The notes beneath the pieces were generated by a model. That model made no database searches. It was not told the origin of the DNA and saw only the letters and a program-made list of their open reading frames with translations. Positions 37,736 to 48,531 of a stretch of DNA of 64,000 nucleotides are shown piece after piece (within the stretch, counting starts at the first letter, position 1; the number at the start of each line of letters is the position of its first letter). The position numbers and the translations under genes are program-made. The stretch is taken from the NCBI GenBank assembly GCA_038087015.1, contig JASBNA010000014.1, positions 854,093-918,092 on the forward strand. The letters are read 5' to 3'. The stretch is from Cerrena zonata (taxonomy: Eukaryota; Basidiomycota; Agaricomycetes; Polyporales; Cerrenaceae).

Positions 37736-39048
37736 TTACTTGCCACCAGTCGTACCCAAGCCCATAGTGGCCTTGAAAGTGTCGTAGATCCACCATTGGA
37801 AGCCAGTGAGGGTACCAATCATGATGACACGGGTACCGAGACCCTTGGTAGCCAACTTGGCGATACCGACTTCGCTGGCGATCTGTCCGAAGCCCTTACC
37901 CTTGTTCTCGTTCTTACCCATGAGTGAGACGATGGAATCAGCAGGGTGCGAGACGACGGCGCAAACAACACCGGCGAGGTAACCGGAGGCGAAGGTGACA
38001 CCAAGTTGAGTTCCCTTGCTGTAGGTGTCTTTGGGGGCGGTGAAGACGTGGCTGTAGAAGAGGGAGACGATGTATTCGAAGAAGAAGAACTTGGCCATGG
38101 TGTAGGGGATCTAAGGATTAGCGGGTCAGTCATCGTCATTCAGAATGCGCGCAGGAATTTTTGAAAAATAGCAAGGAAAAGAGTGATATGTTGGAGACAC
38201 CGAAGTAATCCGAAGCGGATCGGAGATAGCTCGGCGAAAGCCGAATATCATAAAGCAATACAAAACACCGGACGAAGCAGAAGCCAGGACGTCATCCGGC
38301 TCGAAATTACTTCGCAAACGCAAAACCACAATTCAATCCGGATAAACTCGAAATAAAACTCACCTGTCGCGACCACAGAGGGACAAGCGAACCGAAGGGA
38401 TACCTGGTCTCAACGCTCAACTTCTTCATCTCAGCCAAAGCAGCACCCATGGGGATGGGGAAAGTACCAGGAGGGCTGGTCTGGATCTTGACCTTGGTCA
38501 TCTCCAGAGGGCAAAGAGCAACATCGGCAAAGAACTCTGCTGAAGCAGATCCAGCGAGCCAGATGGCACCCTTGTATTTTGCGGAGGCCTCCTCACCAGC
38601 AAGGTTCGAGTATTGGTCCTTGAAGACTTCGTAGAGACCATACTTGAACATGCCCTGGAGAGAGTAGCCGACAAAGGTGGGGCCGAAACCTTTCCAGAGA
38701 CCTGCAGCTCCTTCCTCAGCAGTGATGGTACGGAGACCTGAGACAAGGCCATTGTATTTTGCTGAGTTCACCTAGTGTTGCATTTTTAGAACGTTGACTG
38801 AGGTGCTTCATTATCATTGGGACGCACCTGCATGTTACATTTGGTGACATCGAGAGGAGTGATACCGGCGTGGGTAACACCACAAGCCAGCGCACCACCG
38901 AGCATACATTTTGCGTAGTAAGAAGCATCATGAGGAACAGGACCGAGGTATCTATACCCAACATCGTCAACACCGACCGACACGTCACGGCAGCGCAAAA
39001 AAAGACATACCTCGCGTCCCATTTGCCAGAAGGAGACAAGTGAGCCAT
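37736..39048 (-). CDS. MIR1: Mitochondrial phosphate carrier
   Basis: Four exons give about 310 residues from ATG at 39046-39048 ([19 protein letters not shown]) to TAA. It is a mitochondrial carrier with three repeats, each carrying a P-x-D/E-x-x-K/R-type signature: [24 protein letters not shown] and [45 protein letters not shown] and [16 protein letters not shown] match phosphate carriers (yeast Mir1/Pic2). It imports inorganic phosphate with protons across the inner mitochondrial membrane. No long presequence is seen, as usual in fungi. The intron between PLWSRQ and IPYTMAK is about 250 nt (38112-38362), several times longer than other introns here. The symbol is by similarity; Mir1 and Pic2 cannot be separated by eye. 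Confidence 0.93.
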
Positions 39049-39640
39049 TATCTAGGAGTTAGATACTATACTAGGAGTCTAAGAGGGGCCCTGTCCAAGG
39101 GGATTTGTTGGTGCACAAAGGCGGAGTGGAGGAGGTGGATGTCGAGGACGACGATGAAGAGGTGGGCCTGCAGAACGTTCGTCACTCGAATTTTGTACCA
39201 CCTACAGCGGTCCGAACGGCGCCTATCGGATGGAATAGTCCCCGGCCTTGCCCGTTTGTCCGACCTCACTCATACAACGCGACTCAGCTATCACTCGGTC
39301 CGTCATAGCCTATCGCTGGAAGGCTGTTTGGGAGGCGAAATACGTCACGGAGAAACTGTCGACGGAGATCGGTGTCCACAATTAAAAATAGTCTGAATAC
39401 AAATTGTATCGGCCTTGGAATAAATCCAAAAGCCTTTTGTTTTCGAGATAATACTTGCATGCATATCCTGTTAATACTCGTCGTTACATATCTACGCCTC
39501 AGCCACCTCCAGAATGACCCTTCCTTGCGAAGATTCAAGATAAAACAAGTGTCCGAATTGAGCAAGATTGGTCACGTGAATATCTAGCGCCCAATTCCAA
39601 GCGCGTCGCGACGCGTCCACTCGGCTTGCTCTTGACCACA
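39049..39640. other. shared 5' region of phosphate carrier and NNF1
   Basis: 590 bases between divergently oriented housekeeping genes, so it probably contains both promoters. No gene recognised; CCCTTCC and CGACG-rich segments were noted without assignment. Confidence 0.4.
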
Positions 39641-40516
39641 ATGACTTCAGTTCCCTCAGGAAGCAAGCGGTGGACACACTTCCACTCCGCTTTACAATTA
39701 GCTATACAACGGTCTACCCACAAATGGACGTAAGTGCTCTCATACCTTGCCGTACCCGTTTTGATGAATTCCATTTTTATTGACCGGAAATCGGGAAATG
39801 TAGGTATGAGGACTTTACTGAATGTTTCTCACTTTGGTGTGAGGAACAGCCTGAAGCGTCTGCGACGTTGTTTAATACCGTTGCACAGCATATGGAATCA
39901 AATATCACTGTGAGTCACTGAAATGTATACGGCTCTCCGAAGGAACTTATGTTGATTCCGTTCCGTTCCCACTTCTTGCTTGATGTTGTAGAATCGATGC
40001 GAAGACCTCTTGACTCAGTTTAATGTCAAAGAGAACGTTGATAAACTACATGCCGTAGTGACTGACGCTCGGGCGAGGAAGCAAGTTGATGATGATTACG
40101 ATGGGAAAGACCTTTGGAAAGAAGACCTTCCGCCTAGAGCTGCTGTTAGGGCGAAGACGGTCCCGCTATTACAACAAGAAAGAGACAGACTGAAGGCCGA
40201 ACTTGAGGAGGTAAGATACTAATCATGGTGTTGTTTGATTTCCTGGACTGAACGGGCTCGATAGCTCGACCAGGAAAATCAACGTTTACAAGCAATGATG
40301 CAAGCAAACATCGACGCGCAGAACGCTGCAGACGAGCAAACAACCGCACTTCTAGATCTTCTTGACGAGGTTTGTCCAGAACTCTTCCCCTCTTTACGTG
40401 TGTTTCCTCAGCTCTCTACGCAGGCGTGTAAGCGATGGAACGACCTTCCTATGGAAGAAATCGAGTCTTGGAGATTGGCTACGGCAGAGTCGATTACTCC
40501 AAGTATACCGAAATGA
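39641..40516 (+). CDS. NNF1: Kinetochore Mis12/MIND complex subunit Nnf1
   Basis: Exons about 39641-39731, 39823-39909, 39992-40209, 40264-40368 and 40424-40516 join in frame to about 200 residues. Start ATG at 39641 (MTSVPSGSKRWTHF). The first 80 residues, FHSALQLAIQRSTHKWTYEDFTECF followed by FNTVAQHMESNITNRCEDL, and the NVKENVDKLHAVVTDARARK helix match the Nnf1/PMF1 family pattern. The second half is a long coiled coil (PLLQQERDRLKAELEE and DQENQRLQAMMQANIDAQ), as expected for a rod-shaped MIND subunit that links centromeric proteins to Ndc80. No sign of decay. Assignment is from recognition of the helical pattern, not a catalytic motif. Confidence 0.8.
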
Positions 40517-40954
40517 TCTCTTCTCTTCCGTCTAATCGGATTTTCTCGTTCGTTGGTTTTGTATATGTTGACGTTTGATACCCAGAAATGTAGCATGAAA
40601 CTCGGTAATTCTTGATTGTATTTTTAACTCAACCATCCCTCGACTGTACTCTGGCCCGTTTCGGGGCCGCATAGCATGCCCATGGGGCAATCGAAGATGT
40701 GGTATAAATCCATAGTGACCCCTCAACTATTCGGCTTTTGACTTTCTAGATTGAATATTCAACCCCAGTTGAGCTCATTGTGGACAGGGAGTCGAGAAAT
40801 ATAGGTATTTAATCAAGGGATTACTTTACTCATATGAAAGAGCAGGTATGTCAGAAAAAGGTATGAGTGTAAATACAATACGAAATTTCTACACCAAGTA
40901 AATGGTTCATATACTACACTTCGCAGACGCCACTATATGACAGGATATTTTGTG

Positions 40955-42335
40955 GAACAGAGCATCGACTAGTATTTCCTATTGATAATTCTGGAGTATG
41001 GATTGCATGTTTTTGAGCCATTCAGCGAGTCGACCCAAGAGGGCATGATCCTGTGTTCCCTGACGTAATTATCAGCGAGCGTAATACTCGGTTCTCTATA
41101 GCAGGTTACTCACGTCTTGATGAGAAACAAGAAACTTATATTTTGCGATCTCTTGGATGACTTGATTGAAAAGGTTAGAGAACAGTCTTAGGTCTCCCAT
41201 AAATGCTTCGCAGTCGGTAATCATTGCTCGAATAACTTTGGGTGGGCTTTCGGATGCTACTCGACGTGTTTCGCGTCTCGTTCTTGGGACCAATCGCTTC
41301 ATGTAAAATATTGAAGACGTGAAACAAAGTGGGGGAAACATTAACATACGCTAAACCCTCTTCTGAGATCCAGTGTTCGATTTTCGGACCGGTGATCTAC
41401 TTCTTTACAATCACGTATATGTTCGGCCTGGTCTTCAAGGAAACAGATAAGAGACTCGCATGACGCCTTGAATGCAGTTGATGAAATATGAAATTGGGCT
41501 GATTGTTGTTGCAATTTCTAAAAATGATATCGCACTAAGCCGAAGTATGAGATATAAAATAACGCAGCTTACTTGACAATTAATGTCAAGATTTTGGGAA
41601 AAGTGATGACTATTAGTGTCGTTGATGATGACCCGTATGTCTATACGGTCGCTCTTCTTGAATAGAAGTAATACGGATAAGTAGTGAAACGTACTTACTA
41701 TCCACAATACTTCGGAACCGACCGGCAACATCCTTTAAGTTGAGATTATCGAGGCCATCGTTTACCTAGATGCTTAAAAAGAGATACTATACAATTTTAT
41801 AGCCAAGTGAGACCTACTTGAGTCCAATTTTCTTCGATATGCTGTGCCAAGGAATGCTCAAAGATTCCTAGACGGCTAGGTATGGACCTGAGTGTCTCCT
41901 CGCGCTTCTGGAGTCCTGAGAACTGTGTCGAAATTACGGCATAGGCATCGGGAGAGGTAGCATCTACAACGCGAGCAAGCGTTCCGGATTCAGGAGGATG
42001 TGAGAGCAAATGCTCATCCGAGTCTTTGTACTTTTTCATTGAAATCGCAGGGTTGGATGGCTCTAAATGACCTTATGACAAGGAATGAGAACCATTCATC
42101 CACGTTAGTAATTTATCTTACCGTAAGACATGTCATCCGCATTGATGATCTCATTAACCTGTTCCACAAGTTTGTCTGCTGTCAGACGTTCAGCTGGTGC
42201 ACTTGCCCAACAAGCTTGTACAAGTTTCCATAGAGTCTTTCATCTCGAACGTGCCATGATTCGTAGCCTCTGAATCAGATGTGTTTGAATCTCCGCTCGG
42301 TCTTTTCCGAGTCTGGTTTCGAGACTGCCAATGGT
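40955..42335 (-). pseudogene. Kinase-like gene fragment with C-terminal helical domain
   Basis: The minus strand shows the end of a protein kinase domain without its N-lobe. The segment TFEMKDS (one frame) and LVQACWASAPAERLTADKLVEQVNEI (next frame, about 42140-42245) align with MEDSLWDLIQTCWTPLPNERPMASRLVEQIDEV of the intact kinase at 43837-46162. The frame changes between DS and LW, so the gene is broken. Downstream, open exons continue with GT-AG introns: YKDSDEHLLSHPPESGTLARV, LQKREETLRSIPSRLGIFEHSL, then VIRAMITDCEAFMGDLRLF and KYKFLVSHQD plus HALLGRLAEWLKNMQSIL before a stop near 40965. This tail is helical and otherwise unknown. Either a pseudogene of a duplicated kinase or a gene that has kept only the tail. 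Confidence 0.55.
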
Positions 42336-43836
42336 CCCGGGCCACCAGTACTCCGACAGGACGATGTTTTTATAGGTTCTGCCAGTGTCACCGATGAAAT
42401 CAGCCTCGTGAGTTAACAAGATGGCCCTCCCGATTGTGGGCAGGTATACAGTACTTCTGTTAGGAGAATATCACCTGAATTATTCTGGGACGACGCTGCA
42501 CTACCAAAGCAACTGAGCCGAGAAGGATATACAATGGTGCTATAAGCGATATCATAGAAGCCCATAGAAGAACCAGCTAGTGTGTACAATTGACGAATCA
42601 CCACTCAAATCCCCTTCAGACCCAAGTGGCATATCACAACACGGATAGCTGAGAATCAATAGCAACTTTTATATTGGAAGCAGCTCGACCAGAAATAGTA
42701 TTGTCTCTAAGGAAGTTCTTAATCCTTGAAGAGAGAAGTTTGCTTGCTATGTCCTAAAATTATATGAGTATGATGTATAAGATGTTGTTGTCTGATTTAC
42801 CCGAGGAAGATTCTTGATCGATTGAATCATAACAGCAGACTGATGCATTGATGTTAGCTCTGAAATAGCCTAACAATAATGATATGATGTCAATAGTACT
42901 GATATATACTCTATGTGAATATTGGGACTACTGACATTCCGCCAGGACTGAATCAGGGCTATTTCATCCTTAATCACTTGAGGGCGTGGGGAATACTTCT
43001 TATCGTGATCATGACCTAGAAGGGGGAATCGTTACTTTAAGATGTAATTACAGCACCTCTAGCAGTACTATTATACCTCGTGTCGAGTTATCACTCTGTT
43101 CAATCGCCTCTAAGTATGGTTCATGATATAAATATGTCCATACTTACAGCAGTTTCATTGTTATTGGTTCCAGCAGTTTGTGCCCCAGCAAAAACTATCT
43201 GGTAACATTCAGAGTTTGTGAGGCGTAGCAGTTCTTCGCGGAGAGCCAAGATCTGAGAATATTAAGATTAATCAGTCGACACAAATAATACGAGATGAAC
43301 TAACATGTTGTTTTATTCTATCACCAGACGGTTTGGGGCATCAACTGAAGATGAAAATAGAACCCCTACCTGCAGTACATTGTGGCATATGCATCGTGTG
43401 CATCCGCAATTGTGGTGAACAAAATCGCTTCAATTGGTCTATCGTCGACCAGGGATTTCAGACTATCAAAGGTAACATATATATCGAGATGAAGGATCTG
43501 GATATCATCTACAATGTTGCACGCTCGTCTTCTGAAGCAGTAAGAGGACTTTCTCGTGTATTAGCAGCCATTGAAGAATGTATAGACATTGTATGGAGAG
43601 CTCACAGTTATATATGCTTCAAGCTCTTCGGCGAGCACCGAATTTTCGTGAGGGTCCGATCCCATCTGGTTTACACAACGCTCTATTCCTGCCGCTCATT
43701 CGTCAGTCTATTGGTGGCTCCATATATACTGAGCAGCCTACGTTCAGCGTTGCTTAAAATGCACTCAGCCAATCTATGCGATCGTGAGATAATCCCTGTG
43801 AACATCTTGTAATGGACTAAGCAAGGGAAATATTTG
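42336..43836 (-). other. unassigned exon-like segments, probably gene remains
   Basis: Minus-strand frames with coding character but no full model: ILALREELLRLTNSECYQIVF (about 43180-43250), PRPQVIKDEIALIQSWRN, ELTSMHQSAVMIQSIKNLPR and KLLSSRIKNFLRDNTIS (about 42690-42740), and SLKSLVDDRPIEAILFTTIADAHDAYA (about 43390-43470). They alternate with GT/AG-bounded gaps of about 50 nt and look like exons of a helical protein. Stops and missing junctions prevent a continuous reading. They may belong to the broken kinase paralogue next to them. A plus-strand frame of 159 codons at 43333-43812 overlaps and is taken as a shadow. Confidence 0.4.
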
Positions 43837-46162
43837 TTAAACTATTAAAGATAGACTGACGAAGCGGTGTCCATCCCATGTACTCGCAAGTCCTTCGACT
43901 ACTTTGAGCCGTTTCGACGTCAACTTCAATTTCTTAAGGTCGTTGAGGGCAGTGAGTATGGAAAGGAGAAGCAGCTGTATATGCCAAATGTTTTCCCGCA
44001 ATGATTTGACGCTGCTCGAGGTTTCGCCGGCCGAGGTAGAGTGTAGATAGGACCTTTCCTGCATAGTACTCGATAGATACGTACGGTGTACGTCTGAAGC
44101 CTGATATTGATCTCTGGATAGATCCTCTGTCCCGCCAACCTGCTGTGCGTAATGTTCATACGCAACCGAAGATGAGTCCAAAGGAGACACTGATAGATTG
44201 AGAAAATGCATACTGAACCGGACCCCTGATTAATCAATGTATCTACTGCGGTGGCTACATTGGTATTTGACACCTTGCGCGGATATAGCTTTGCTACCTC
44301 GTCTGCAGGATAAACTCAATGGATGATCAGAATTAAAGGCACGGAAAGAAGAGCAAGAAATGAATACTAACCAGGCTGTGTTTCCACCCCCTGGTAGCCG
44401 TAATACATATGATTAATGACCTCGTCAATTTGCTCGACAAGCCGGCTTGCCATCGGACGTTCATTGGGTAGAGGTGTCCAACAGGTCTGTATAAGGTCCC
44501 ATAAGGAGTCCTCCATCTCGACAGTATCGTGAAACTTTGGCCGTACGGGCCGTTCTCCTTTGAGGACCCGCAGTAATACGCTGTAACGAGATACTTCATT
44601 CCAGGGATCTCTTCCCGTATAGAGCTGTGCAATATCGTAAAAGTACGCATCACAACAGCATACGACTACTGACCTCAATACAGACGCAAGCGAATGAATA
44701 TATATCACCTGCATGTGTCTGCCGATCGCTAGCGATGTCGAAGGCCTCAGGATCCAGGATTTCAGGTGCTAACCAAGACTCTACCCCGCCCTGGATAGTC
44801 GCAAATTGATTGCTTGTTATATCAGAAAACGCAGAGAGACCAAAATCGGCCAGGCATGCAGAGTTATCTTCGTTAATAAGGATATTTACCTAGACCAATG
44901 TGCAAAAGCGACTATAAGTAGATGTCGGGGTAGGCGGGAAAGCAACGTACACCGCGTAGATCACCATGTATGATTCCTTCTGAATGTATATGAGAGAGTC
45001 CTAACGTGATGTGTTTGATCTATCACATAGATTATGTAGTTGAGTTTCATGAAATGTAGAAGACAGAATACAAACATACCCAGATGTGTACCCACTCCCA
45101 CAATTGAGAGTCCATGACCTCCGTATGGCTTCTCTCCGATCGCCAGCGCTCTATGACCTCTCGCACGTTCCCTTTCTTCATCCATGGTGTGACTATACAA
45201 GGAACACTTTCACCCAGGACGACTTGATATGCCACACCCAAGAAAGGAAGAATATGAGGATGTGAAAGGTCCCACCATGTCAAAGCTTCTTGATAAAATA
45301 CCTGAGGATAAATTTAAGTCGGATATAGAAGAGTGTAAATATAAAAATTGTACTTCCCTTCCTTCTCTCTTTTTTAATATTCGTTAAACGGAGAAATTTC
45401 ACAGCAACCGTAGAACCGTTAAACACAGCCTTAATAACGATTCCAAATCCACCCTCGATTGCGTTCTTGTAGTCCACATCCGTCACATTCACAATGATTG
45501 CAGGAGGCAACGTATTGTGCTCCTGTGCAAGCTTCAATCGGAGTTGTCGCAACCATTTACGTCTACTAGTAGTATTTTTGATACCTGAATTCTCATCGAG
45601 GGTGGAGAGAGTAGGATATTGGCCCTCAAAACGCTGACGTAAAGATTGAAACACTCCATTATTTTCTTTAGCTTGATTAGAGACCAGTCGTGATTGACCT
45701 AGGAAAACAAGCACACCTGAAGTGAAAGCCTACAAAGTAGCAGGATGTCAGACACAGACACATACTCGACTACTCATACTACGATAACATACACTTTGGA
45801 TATCTCTGAAATATTCTTCAATTTGTGTCGGAGGATTGATACTCGGATCGGGTGCAGGGCAGGATTCTCCTGATGTTTCAGTCTGAGCAACAGGGAGATC
45901 TGATATGGGGGAATACCTGACAGATACGGTTCATCAGACATTATTAAGGGGAAATTTTGTGTGCTCGATTTGCAAGGGAGCTTTACAGCGATGATGACGA
46001 GTCCAGCAAGCCAGAAGGGTCAAGACTAGTACTGGAAGTCGGTGTGTCTGCATAGAGAAATAGCCATCGTCCTCACCAGCCTTGCTGCAAACCTGCTGAA
46101 ACCACGCGGCGAGTCGCGACAGCTGCCATACCAAGGTCAGGCGTTGTTTGTCCCATGATCAT
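43837..46162 (-). CDS. TKL-like protein kinase with N- and C-terminal extensions
   Basis: Start ATG at 46160-46162 (or 46156); exons join in frame through a Ser/Pro/Thr-rich N-terminus (DTPTSSTSLDPSGLL, PAPDPSINPPTQIEEYF) to a complete kinase domain. Gly-rich loop and catalytic Lys: EGGFGIVIKAVFNGSTVAVKFL. Then LTWWDLSHPHILPFLGVAY, the catalytic loop HSEGIIHGDLRGVNILI (Arg of HRD replaced by Gly, the usual form in fungal tyrosine-kinase-like kinases), ADFGLSAFS, SWLAPEILDP, GDIYSFACVC and WTPLPNERPMASRLVEQ. The catalytic Asp, the DFG and the lysine are all present, so activity is expected. A C-terminal region (VAKLYPRKVSNTNVATAVD, YEHYAQQVGGTEDLS, a long Leu-rich helix near 43920) is of unknown role. 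Such kinases are expanded in Agaricomycetes. About 600 residues. Substrate unknown. Confidence 0.82.
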
Positions 46163-46599
46163 GACTCCGAATCGGAGCTCGAGAGATATCGATTCTCGCT
46201 AGTTTCCGGGACAGCGCCTACTAGTAGGCATCATTTCAAACAATATTTACTGAGAACATTAATGATAGAATTGAGGTGGTTTGGTAGACATGAAGGAGTT
46301 GTTGGTATTGACCACTCACTGCAAATTAAGTGGGATGGTGCAAGAGGAAATAGTCAGTCAAATCACGTCTCCAATCATTTCGTATCTTTTTGTTCCCATA
46401 CGCAATACTTATATCATTTGTACACCCACCCATGTTGGCACAGTCAGGCTAGAATCAACGATATGCACCCCAAGTAGAGACCACAAGTAAAGACCACAAG
46501 CAAATATCGAGTCATAGTAGGATGTAGACAGACATAGCCACGAATGAGGACAGCGGCTCCACTTTCGTACGGAAAACGCTAAGCTAAACGGAAGGTCAG

Positions 46600-46790
46600 C
46601 CTCAGCATGGTACAAAAACTGACTCCCGGTACAGCCTAAATATTTCAGCCAGCAAGACATAGAGCTTGTGAATGGATTGGGTTCGCTTGATAAATTAGAT
46701 ATGCGACTCCAAAAATGATTAGCATGCACAACAAACTCTAGGGATAAAGTTAAATTCACCTTGAAATATTCCTCAGAATCGGACGAGATG
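46600..46790 (-). repeat. segment duplicated at 56.5 kb
   Basis: The stretch from CCAGCAAGACATAGAGCTTG through CACAACAAACTCTAGGGATA is recognisably related to the stretch at about 56510-56640. The two share the spacing of several 8-12 base words over about 150 bases in the same orientation. It reads partly as protein (SLEFVVHANHFWSRI on the minus strand), so it may be an exon of a former gene. Boundaries are approximate. Confidence 0.55.
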
Positions 46791-46804
46791 ATAGATAAAC
46801 CTAA

Positions 46805-48069
46805 TTAATAGGCGGATAATGTCTGTAAGTCATCTTGGATCTATATCTGTGTAAGCGGCGGGCCACGAAAAAAGGGTTTGAAAACGTACTGCTCCCCGCG
46901 CGCCTGCAATAACTTGCAAATATGGCATAAGGGCGTCCATATTCTGCTCGTATTCATCACGGAAGGCTTCAAGCATGTCGAAGCCCAGTGATTGTGGATA
47001 CGAGTTGTATTTTCTCGCCCCGAACTTTTCCCGCTTCTTCATGTCGCCTACAGATAGTATGGTGACCAAGGCTACAGTATGGAGAAAATATGAAGCTCAC
47101 CGTTGCGCTTACCTTCATCGGGTTTGCCAATGAATCGACGAAGCTACGGGTCTATGACATAGGGTCAGCGGGGCTACCACATAGGTTATGGACTAGAAGA
47201 TACCATAACCTCAATCCATCCAGCAGGAGCGAGCTCCAGTATCATCGAGACGCCATCAGGGGGCCAGTGAAAAGATACCGGTGTTAGCGTTGAACGCATG
47301 AATCTATGGTATTGTGTCAACAATGACGTATAGCTTAGTATAATGCTCGTTACCTCGCCCTGATACCTAACGATACAGATGATAAACGTCGTATTAGCGT
47401 CGATTCTGGTACAAATTCAAGAACGTACTCGTACAGTCTGTTTACTTCTCGCGCAATAGGGGCCAAAACTTCGATCAATATAACCCCAAGCCTCTCAAAG
47501 GCCTGTTTCCAGTAACGCCCCATAAAGACCATCTCTGCGGAAAGGGCCTTCCAACTGTCTACTATGTCCCGCCCTTCTTCAAGGATCTGGATCATAAACA
47601 TAATTAGTCGATCCGCGAGAAAAATATTGGCGTGGAAAAACCTGTATATATGTCTTGACGTTCGATTCTATCTCTGACAACGCTACATCCTCATCGAAGA
47701 AAATGGGTGCTAGGACATTCTCGGCATATTCTAATCCGATTGGTCAGACGCTTGAACAATGACCAGAGCGGGACGAACATTACCGGTAAGAGGTATCCTT
47801 GCACCGCACGCTGTATCCGCGGAAGTCCATAGTTGTTCACCGAAAATCTACGGCAAACAGGGTCAGTTGTTTTCGTCAGTCTGAAGGAATAGAAAGCAGT
47901 TACCTCGCGATAGGATACATGTTATAGGAATGACACTTACGGTCCATAACGCGAGGCTAATATAAATAAGCTGGTGCTTTCGACTGTACAGCAAGTGAAC
48001 ACGCAGCATATGATTGCAATTGACTATAGGATCGATAGACTGAAACGTGAGTGTCATCGGATCGAGCAT
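46805..48069 (-). CDS. Helical protein of unknown function
   Basis: Start ATG at 48067-48069 (MLDPMTLTFQSIDPIV). Exons join in frame through LIYISLALWT, IFGEQLWTSADTACGARIPLT, EYAENVLAPIFFDEDVALSE, ILEEGRDIVDSWKALSAEM, WKQAFERLGVILIEVLAPIA, PVSFHWPPDGVSMILELAPAG and LRRFIGKPDEGDMKKREKFG to MLEAFRDEYEQNMDALMPY. All introns are 50-70 nt with GT-AG borders. One microexon-like junction around 47330-47410 and the last exon (stop about 46805) are unsure. No signal peptide; the protein is mostly amphipathic helices without a motif I recognise. It lies just upstream of the kinase on the same strand. About 280-300 residues. A degraded relative of sequence near its 3' end is found at 56450-56780. Confidence 0.6.
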
Positions 48070-48531
48070 GAAACGCGTAATTCGTGAATACACACCGTTC
48101 TACCCAGAACACATATGTAGTTCTATATCCTGATCTTAATTAGTGTAGCTGAAGCTGCAGTGAACGGTACGAAGAACATAAATGCACAACAACGATCCAG
48201 AGAGGTTAGCGGGACCGTCTAATGCAGCAGATGAGCATACTCAGTCGTGCTGCTATGAAGCTTAGAGGACCAGTGTGCGATTGCAAAGTTAAAGCCAACC
48301 TTTTCAGACCGAAGTAAGAGGCAGAGTTGCTTTGATGACTGTTCGCAGTACGGCAAATCACCGGCACGTAGCCGACGGAAGTTCCCAGACGATCAGTACT
48401 GCCACAGAGTACTGTACTGCTGGAGCTTCACTCGAAGCAGAAATATAATATATTCAAATAGCCGCGAGGAAATTGTCAGTACGTATTCAGATACGTGACA
48501 ATGCTAAAGCAATCCGGAGAGCTTGTATCAG
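48070..48531. other. intergenic
   Basis: 460 bases between the helical gene and the 3' end of GH1 pseudogene C. Nothing recognised; it should contain the promoter of the helical gene. Confidence 0.4.

Noticed and set aside
43333..43812. 159-codon plus-strand open frame
   Set aside because: Lies opposite minus-strand exon-like segments, has no recognisable domain and no supporting upstream exon; best explained as a shadow.
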